64,000 nt of DNA, from the NCBI GenBank assembly GCA_928212115.1, contig CAKMRJ010005523.1, positions 144,123,951-144,187,950 on the forward strand. The letters are read 5' to 3'. Positions 57,263 to 64,000 of the stretch are shown piece by piece; position 1 is the stretch's first letter, and each line of letters opens with the position of its first letter. The notes under the pieces were generated by a model, which made no database searches, had not been told where the DNA came from, and was given only the letters and a program-made list of their open reading frames with translations. The stretch is from Lactuca virosa. Lineage: Eukaryota; Streptophyta; Magnoliopsida; Asterales; Asteraceae. A program made the translations under genes and the position numbers.

Positions 57263-57911
57263 TCATGTAACTATCACCGAATGTGACGTAATAGTTTCTT
57301 CAATCATCTTTGATTTTCTGTTCAAAACCCTATATGCCTTGGAGGTCAGAGAGTAGCCAAGAAAGATCCCTTCATCTGCCTTCACATCAAACTTATTTCG
57401 GTTCTCTTTAGAATTGAAGATGAAGCACCTAGAACCGAAGACATGGAAGAATTTCACATTAGGCTTGCGATTATTCAGAATTTCATACGGTGTGATTGAA
57501 AATCGCTTATTGAGGAATGTTCTGTTCTGGGTATAGTAGGCAGCTGCAATTGCATCAGCACAGAAGTACAGAGGTAGGGAAGCGAAACTGAGCATGGTTC
57601 GGGCCGCTTCACACAACGAACGGTTCGCCTTTCAACTACGTCATTTTGTTGTGGAGTATAGGGAGCAGAGAAGTTGTGAGCCACTCCCTTTTCAGTGAGA
57701 AATTCTTCCAACTCTTGATTTTTTAATTCTAGCCCATTTTCACTTCGGACGTTTCTAACCACCTTTCGCAGTTGAAGCTCCACTTGCTTAATAAAGTTCT
57801 TGAGCTTTAGATTCGCCTCTGATTTCTGTTTAAGAAAGAAAACCCAGGTGAAGCGTGAAAAGTCATCAACTATAACGGGAAGGTACTTACTACCTGTAAG
57901 GGTCAAAGACC
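57263..57911 (-). pseudogene. Integrase (C-terminal two thirds) of the SIRE-like element
   Basis: It starts inside the core at LPVIVDDFSRFTWVFF and continues to VRSENGLELKN and QQNDVVERR; the second catalytic Asp position is Glu and the Gly before VVERR is Asp. The post-core blocks KRFSITPYEILNNRKP, VFGSRCFIFN and DEGIFLGYS follow in a shifted frame (57616-57263). The N-terminal part is displaced beyond the inserted element at 57912. Confidence 0.88.
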
Positions 57912-58179
57912 TGTTGTAATATGTCGAAGACTTAAGTTTATTCTACAAGGCATTTTTGTAATGAAGCGTACTATTTAGTCCTTGTAATTTTCTGTGTCCT
58001 TTCATGTTTCCTATAAATAGGGACATTACTTAGAGTTAGATAAGAGTCTTGTATGAACTTTTCTATTTTTCTCTCTGTAACATTTGAAAGCATAATAGAG
58101 CTGAATCAAGATCATATTTACATCGTGTGTTTAATTACTTTACTCTGATTTGTTACATTCTCGATTCATCACATCATCA
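57912..58179 (+). repeat. 5' LTR of the second SIRE-like element
   Basis: 268 bp, TGTTGTAATATG...CATCATCA. It is unrelated in sequence to the LTR at 49407-49729, so the two SIRE-like elements belong to different families. Confidence 0.8.
58012..58019 (+). promoter_or_regulatory. LTR TATA box
   Basis: TATAAATA, about 100 bp into the LTR, followed by GGGACATTAC. It is the probable core promoter for the genomic RNA. Confidence 0.65.
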
Positions 58180-58181
58180 AT

Positions 58182-58192
58182 TGGTATCAGAG
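58182..58192 (+). other. Primer binding site (initiator Met tRNA)
   Basis: TGGTATCAGAG, two bases after the LTR end. Confidence 0.85.
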
Positions 58193-58437
58193 AAGGAATC
58201 ATAATATGCGATCTGATTTTCACTCTGATTCAAAAGTTTTTTGAATCAAATTTCTGGTTCAAAAAGTTTCGCACCTTTTGACGTGAAAAAGTTTTCTAGA
58301 TCTTCAGTTGTGATTTGATTCTGCAACTGATTTGTTGAATCGAGTGTTCTACTTGATATCTCTAATCGATTCAGCAATTTGCTTTCAATTTCTCTTTGAT
58401 TTCTCAAAAATCCTCAAAAAATTTCTTCCGTACATCA

Positions 58438-59982
58438 ATGGCGAACTTCAATCTCAACTCGATGACTTCATACTCTCATCTAGTAGGATCTTCAACGAAG
58501 ATTCCTATGCTCATTCCGGAATACTATGATCAGTGGTCTGATGGAATGCAAGATTACTTAAATGGACTCGATAAAGAGCTTTGGTCTTGCATCTCTGGGA
58601 ATGTTACTCTTCCGACGAATCTTCAACCAATTGGATCTTCGTCTGGTACTACGAGTGTGGATGCTTAATCTGATCGAATGAAGAAACTTGAAAAATGATG
58701 TATAAGGGAGTTACATGGTGCATTGCCTCCAGTTGTGTATAACTATGTCAGAAGTTGTACAATTGCAAAAGAAATCTAGAATAATCTCAAAAAAAATTTT
58801 CAAGGTAGCGAGAAGACAAAAATCAATTCAGTTAAGCACTGTTTGATTGAATTGAAGGATTTCAAGCAAAAAGATGGTGAAACAATCGAAAGTTACTATG
58901 ATAGGTTGAATGAGTTGATTTACAAATTCAATTGTTATGAAATCACGAGGTCTTCTATGGAATTCAATCTCACATTTGTTATGGGACTCCGTAAAGAGTG
59001 GAGGAGTGTTAGCATGATGGTGAAAAATCAACAGAGTTTCGACACATCTTCTTTAAATGAGTTGTACAATCAACTGAAAACTCACGAAAGTGAAGTGAAC
59101 GAAATGGCAGAAGAGTCGAAGCTTAGCCTGGGAGGTCCATTAGCACTTGTCTCTTTAGTGTCTGAAAAGGAAGCAGTCGAAAAAGGTGATTCTGATGATG
59201 AAGAAGGGTTTATCATGAATTCGGATGATGAGGCAATAGATTTTTACTCAAATAACCGAGTCAAAAAGTTTTTCAAGAAACCGTTTAATCCAAAGATGAA
59301 GCAAAGTGAGGGAAAGGGAAGTTTTGTGAACAAGGCTGTTGGAGAGGAGAAGAAGAAGTATGAGAAGAATGATGGGAAGGTTGCTGAGGAAAAGAAAGAG
59401 AAGAAACTAAAAGGAGATTCGGGTATGGATTGCCATTATTGCAAAGGAGCAAATCATTTAGCAAATGATTGCATGCTTCGTAAGAAGGATGAGAAAAAGA
59501 ATAGAGTAAAGGACGAAGCGTATTATGTGGAGAGATTGGAAGAGGTGCGTGCGAAGGTTAAAATTTTGTCTTTGGTGGCTCAAGGTGAACAGGACGATGA
59601 TGGCACGTATCAAATTTGGTCTTCGGGCTCATATGATGAAGAAATGAGTAGTCCTACGCATGGAGCCATGTATGCGAAGCTGGAGGAATATTCGGACGAA
59701 GAGGTGAAGGGCCGATGTTTCGTGTCAAAGTCTGCTGATAAGTCTCCAATGAAAACTAAGGTACGTAATATTCTTCAATCTTTCAATATTCCTTTGAGTG
59801 CATATGATTCTGAAATTGTTGCTTTTGATGATACCGTTGCTTATTTTGATAATTTGGTTGTTTCTGCTAGCAATGAAGCTAATAAATTAATCAATCAATT
59901 GTTAGAGACTCAGAAGAAGTTAGATTCGAAAGTTTCCAAGATAGAATTTTATAGAATTGCAGATTACGAACATTATGGTTGA
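58438..59982 (+). pseudogene. gag of the second SIRE-like element
   Basis: The ATG at 58438 starts a frame that stays in register to 59982 apart from three stops (TAA at 58666, a TGA shortly after, a TAG near 58778). In order: MANFNLNSM start, the YDQWSDGMQDYL block near the N-terminus, the UBN2-type helical region (ELKDFKQKDGETIESYYDRL at 58849), an acidic/Lys-rich segment, the CCHC zinc knuckle CHYCKGANHLANDC (59431-59472), and the start of a coiled-coil tail. Gag packages the RNA into particles. Frame shifts by +1 near 59960. Confidence 0.9.
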
Positions 59983-61993
59983 TAGGGATTCGTTGTCTAG
60001 TGATGTAAAACTCTTACTTGCTCAACGAAATATATATTGTAATTCTGCTAAACGTCTATATGGAAAATTAAATGCATTGCATCATTCATGTGAAATTAGC
60101 AAAGAACAACATAGGAAATTATTACCTTTCTTAGCATATGAGAGAGAGAAGGTTGATAATATTTTGTATGATTGTGAGAAAAATATTGTTGAGTTTGACA
60201 AAATTCCTAATGATAGATATGCTTATGGAATTGTCAAAATTGATGAATGTCTGGATTCGAATGAATTAGTTAACATTGTGAATGATACTTTGACTAAATC
60301 AGAACAAATCAAAATTTTGAAAAAGACTGAGAATTCAACATCTGGTTCTCAATCTAATTTTGCCGATATTGAGGATAACTCTGACAATATTAGCGAAATT
60401 AGTGATATTGAGGATGTTGATTGTTCTCAGTTGTCTGTCATTAATGTTTCATCAAAATCTAAAGGAAAAGAAAAACTTAAGGATTTGATGGTTAAGATTG
60501 ACACTGACAAACCTTCAACTTCGAAAGATTAGGATTCTGATTTTGTGGATATCCGAGATAGTTAAACAGATAGTAGTGATGATGAAAATGATGAAGACAA
60601 TTCGCACAAAAAGGTCACATCAAACAAAGATTCGAAAGAAACTGAAATTCATCGTGTTGTTGTTGATCAAGTGTTTGGGGACACTGAAAATTTCGACAAA
60701 GTGTTGTCTGAAAAAGGAGCCCATTATTTGGAAACAAATCAAGTGGTGTATCCAAATTTCAAGTGTACTGATGATGTTGTTTTTCCAAATCAAGTGTTTG
60801 TCACTACTGGAAATGTTGAGAACATTAAACCAGAATTTAACAAATTGGTCGAAGATGACAACAAGAAAACAACAGACGAAGGATTCTTTTCAAATCAAAG
60901 CACTGTCGAAAATAATCTAACAAATAATTTGTAAGTTTTTCAACGACAAAAACCACAACGTAAATGGGTTGAAAAATCTAAAGTGGTGAAAGAAGTTTCA
61001 AAAGAGGTTGTTGTGGAAAATGAAATTGTTTTCAAATTGAATTCAAAAGAATTTAAAGAACAAATTGAAAAGTTTTCAAAAGAAAATGAAATTTCAAAAA
61101 GACAAGCTCGAAAGAAGATTTTTTGGCAAACCATGGAGTCTCGAAAGAAACAAAATGGTTTTACATTGAAAACGTTTGAAATCACAAAGACTAAATCTGT
61201 TGATAACAAGTCTTCAAATTCAGCATCTTATTCAGATCAAAAGACAAATCCTGCTCAATCAAACAAAACAAAATATGAATTTTATCCAAAAACAATTTTT
61301 TCGAAAGAGAAAAATACAAAGTTTTCCACAAATATCAAAAATACCTCAAAGAGTTTTTAGCATCAACCCTCAACACAACGATTTTCTTCCAATCAACAAT
61401 CAACATTTTCCCAAAAACAAAAATTTCACAATCGCTTTTCTAAAAATACAAGTGTTGGAAACAATGATGGAAGTCGATATGCAATGGCATTTCGTCCTAA
61501 ATCAAATGTTGATTTTGTCCCACAAAAACCAAAATTTTCAAATCCTTCAGGGAAACAAATCTTAAAAGTTTCGTACACAAAAGGGTTGTCTCGTGACAAA
61601 AACATTGATCATTGGCTTGAAGGAAAATGACAAATGTATCAATCAAGGAAATACTCTCAACAACAAATTCAAGAAGCTTATGAGAAGTATGTGAATACTT
61701 CGTCAACTGAAAGCTCATCTTCAAAAGATTCGAATGTTCCGGTAAAAGCTTGGAAACCGGTTTCGAAAGAAAAGCGTCTTAATACTCAATCTAAAAAGAC
61801 GAAGGCATGTGTCACTGACAATCCCAAACTAATAAAAACTTATGTTTCTGTTCCTTTACCTAGTGATGTGGACTTAATTGATAGTCTCAAAACTAAAGTT
61901 TGTGATTGGGTTAAAGGTTCTACATTTCATTCTGTTTTCAAAGCGAATTTCCAAGGACCCAAAAAGCCTTGGGTACCTAAATTCTTTCATTGA
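59957..61993 (+). pseudogene. Gag C-terminal extension between zinc knuckle and protease
   Basis: About 680 codons in one register with stops at 60530, about 60564, 60932, 61358, 61628 and 61991. The composition is Lys/Glu/Asp/Ser-rich with coiled-coil-like stretches (CNSAKRLYGKLNALHHSCEI, EYDCEKN-type). Near the end is GPKKPWVPK, the usual linker before the protease. From knuckle to protease Asp is roughly 855 codons, far longer than in ordinary copia elements. Its role is unknown; a structural or host-binding role is possible. Confidence 0.75.
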
Positions 61994-62476
61994 TTGCAGG
62001 TGCTATGTGACGAGCAATATGATGAGAAATGGTATATCGATACTGGTTGCTCACGTCACATGACTGGACGAAAGGAAAATTTGAGAGATTTTCGAAGCTT
62101 GGAAAATGTAGGTGTTGTGAAGTTTGGAAACAATCATAAATGTCAAGTGAAAGGTTATGGGAAAGTAACGAATAGACAGCTTACTGTAAATCGCGTTGCT
62201 TATGTTGAAGGTCTGAAACATAATTTGATAAGTGTTTCACAACTCGTTGTGGGCACTGGCAATCAAGTTGTGTTTAACGAAGAAGGAAGTATTATCTCAA
62301 AAGTTGAAACAAACGAAGTGTTGTTGAAGTCGAAATGTTATGGCGATATGTATACTCTTGATCTAAATCCGATTGTTGGGAAACCTTCAGTTTGCTTACT
62401 TTCGAAAGCCACATCTGATGTTAGCTAGTTATGTCATCGTCGTTTATCACATTTAAATTTTCGCAATTTAAATAAG
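61994..62476 (+). pseudogene. Protease and integrase N-terminus of the second SIRE-like element
   Basis: WYIDTGCSRHMTG (about 62030-62068) is the aspartic protease active site with D-T-G intact. VKFGNNHKCQVKGYG and LKHNLISVSQL follow. An in-frame TAG at 62426-62428 precedes the integrase zinc-binding HRRLSHLNF, where the two His residues are present. Confidence 0.88.
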
Positions 62477-63775
62477 TTGTTAATTGATGATCTTGTTCGA
62501 GGTTTACCGGTTTTAAAATTTGACAATGATACATTATGTGCAGCTTGCGAACAAGGGAAACAACATAGGAAAGGACATCCAATAGTGATAGATTCGAAAA
62601 TTGTGGAACCGTTGGAACTTCTTCATATTGACCTTTGTGGACCATCAACTGTTGAAACTCTCAACAAGAAACGATACATTTTGTTTATTGTTGATGATTT
62701 TTCTCGATTCACTTGGGTGTATTTTCTCAGGTTAAAATCTAAAGTCGCTCAAACAATGATTGATTTTATCAAGAAAATTGAGATGAGTTTGAAAAAGAAT
62801 GTTCGAAAAATCAAAAGCGATAATGGATCTGAGTTCAAAAACAATATGCTGGATTCGTACTTAATTGAGAAAGGCATTTCGCATAACTTTTCGTCTCCAT
62901 ATGCACCACAACAAAATGGTGTAGTTGAACGAAGAAATAGATCACTTTGTGAAGCAGCAAGAACAATGTTAACATATGCGAATCTTCCTCAGTATCTATG
63001 GGCCGAAGCGGTGTCAACAACATGTTTTACTCAGAATCGTTCTTTCATTCATCGACGTTTTAACATTACTCCGTATGAAATTATCAATAACCAAAAACCA
63101 AATGTTAAATTCTTTCATGTGTTTGGGTGTAGGTGCTTTATCATGAATCTCAAGGATAATCTTTCGAAATTTCAAGCAAAGGCTGACGAAGGAATATTTT
63201 TGGGATATTCACACAATTCGGTGGCATACAGAGTGTTAAACAAACGCACACGAAAAGTCGAAGAGACATTTAATCTTACCTTTGATGACTATTATGTCAA
63301 ACAAGTTGAAAAACATTTCGAACAAAAGCCGATTATTAATGAATCAACAAATGTATCTAAAATTGTGAGTTCATATGATTTTGATTATGATTTCATTTTT
63401 GGTATTCCTGAGAGGGTTGTGGATGCTGAAGTTCGTGCGGATGATAACCAACAATCTGAATCTTCGAAGCATATTGATGACTCCCAATCCACTCAAACTA
63501 TTCTTGATAGGATTTCAACAACGAATTCTCTAGAAGTTGGCGAAAGTATGCATAATAATAAATTGGAGGGGGGGCACTTGGATTCGAATACTCTGGTTGA
63601 GGGGGAGCATTCTTTCGAGGGGGAGAATGCGAGAATGGTTGAAGATGTTGAGGGGGAGCATCTTGTTGAGGAGGAGCATCAGGATGTTAATTCTGTCGAA
63701 AGTAGACATAATGATGAATTTCACGAAATCAATGATAATCTTTCTGTTGCAGGATCTGAAAATGAAGAGATGTAA
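62477..63775 (+). pseudogene. Integrase of the second SIRE-like element
   Basis: Within this open segment are the zinc-binding Cys pair (CAAC, residues 21-24) and the full catalytic triad: Asp52 in LHIDLCGP, Asp115 in KSDNGSEF and Glu151 in QQNGVVERR, giving the canonical D-X35-E spacing. The post-core blocks RRFNITPYEIIN, VFGCRCFIMN and DEGIFLGYS follow. From about residue 300 it becomes the acidic IN-RT linker, where GAGGGGGAG recurs. It ends at TAA 63773-63775. This is the best preserved catalytic domain in the window. Confidence 0.92.
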
Positions 63776-64000
63776 GAAGATGCACCTTTGGAATTTGATC
63801 CGGCATATCCACCATTAGAGAAATGGAAAAAGACTCATCCGAAAGATCAAGTCATTGGGAATCCTCAAGATGGAGTGTTAACAAGAGCTCAGATTCGTGC
63901 AAAGAATGAGGTATTAAATACTCATCAAGAATTTTGCATGTTCAATGTTTTCATATCTAAAATTGAACCAAAGACAGTTAAGGTTGCAATGGAACACTCA
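63776..64000 (+). pseudogene. Continuation of the linker toward RT, cut by the window edge
   Basis: It is in the same register after the stop: DPAYPPLEKWKKTHPKDQVI is the SIRE-like entry to RT, matching YPPLVKWTHDHPKTQVIG in the other element. RT proper lies outside the window. Confidence 0.8.

Larger units (their letters stand above)
49407..57911 (-). mobile_element. SIRE/Maximus-like copia element with large extra ORF region, 5' part cut off
   Basis: Minus strand, right to left: integrase (from mid-domain), IN-RT linker, RT, RNase H, a ~1.8-kb untranslated gap, a ~3.5-kb extra coding region, purine tract AAAGGGGGAGAT (49730-49741) and 3' LTR 49407-49729. The right edge is where another element inserted. 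An additional ORF between pol and the 3' LTR is the hallmark of Sireviruses. Left LTR edge (TGAAAAGC at 49407) is inferred. Confidence 0.8.
57912..64000 (+). mobile_element. Second SIRE/Maximus-like copia element, plus strand, runs off the window
   Basis: 5' LTR 57912-58179, primer site, then one very long gag-pol reading frame with a single frameshift (near 59960) and scattered stops, through gag, protease and integrase into the RT linker at the window edge. It inserted into the integrase of the element at 49407-57911; the 5 bases left of it are AGACC (57907-57911). The protease motif DTGCSRHMTG and the long Gag tail are typical of the SIRE/Maximus lineage. Confidence 0.9.

Overview
The window looks like plant nuclear DNA from a repeat-rich, probably pericentromeric or heterochromatic region. 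It is AT-rich and has no bacterial-style gene packing. Almost everything recognisable is a retrotransposon in some state of decay: Ty1/copia and Ty3/gypsy elements primed by initiator-Met tRNA, one LINE, and solo or nested LTRs. The repeat style, including many ACTCGNCGAGT palindromes, recalls Asteraceae such as lettuce, but that is a memory-based guess and no search was run. I see no intact host gene, rRNA, tRNA or CRISPR array.

Layout. (1) 1-8811: copia material on the minus strand. There are three related LTRs (2621-3385, 5203-5976, 8038-8811) separated by partial pol sequence and a non-coding leader. (2) 8812-11669: plus-strand gypsy-like remnant with a 48-bp minisatellite. (3) 11670-17361: the least LTR-like part. 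It holds a 1.4-kb element with long terminal inverted repeats enclosing the 5' part of a mitochondrial-type PPR gene (Pack-MULE-like, 12707-14098) and a decayed LINE (about 15549-16510). (4) 17362-24600: a decayed but complete-order copia element (gag to RNase H, minus strand) whose 5' LTR is broken by a truncated gypsy element. (5) 24600-27892: a gypsy LTR with internal ~165-bp periodicity. (6) 27893-43096: one large minus-strand gypsy element. Inside it are a solo LTR (32993-35435, TSD TCATC) and a non-autonomous copia element (38803-42461, TSD GAACA). (7) 43097-49406: another periodic gypsy LTR and a second member of the non-autonomous copia family (45169-48489, TSD AGTAC). (8) 49407-57911: minus-strand SIRE/Maximus-like copia element carrying a very large extra ORF region between RNase H and the 3' LTR. 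(9) 57912-64000: a second SIRE-like element, plus strand, inserted into the integrase of the first and running off the window.

How it fits together. The pol genes encode the usual retrotransposition cycle (Gag particle, protease, integrase, reverse transcriptase, RNase H), but every copy seen here carries stops, frameshifts or lost catalytic residues. Order of events from the nesting: the large gypsy element landed in older LTR sequence, then received the solo-LTR parent and the small copia element; the SIRE-like element at 57.9 kb landed in the one at 49.4-57.9 kb. The most unusual items are the TIR element with the captured PPR fragment, the ~1,170-codon region downstream of pol with paired hairpins upstream of it, purine-tract motifs repeated inside the integrase-RT linker of both SIRE-like elements, and the periodic LTR modules.
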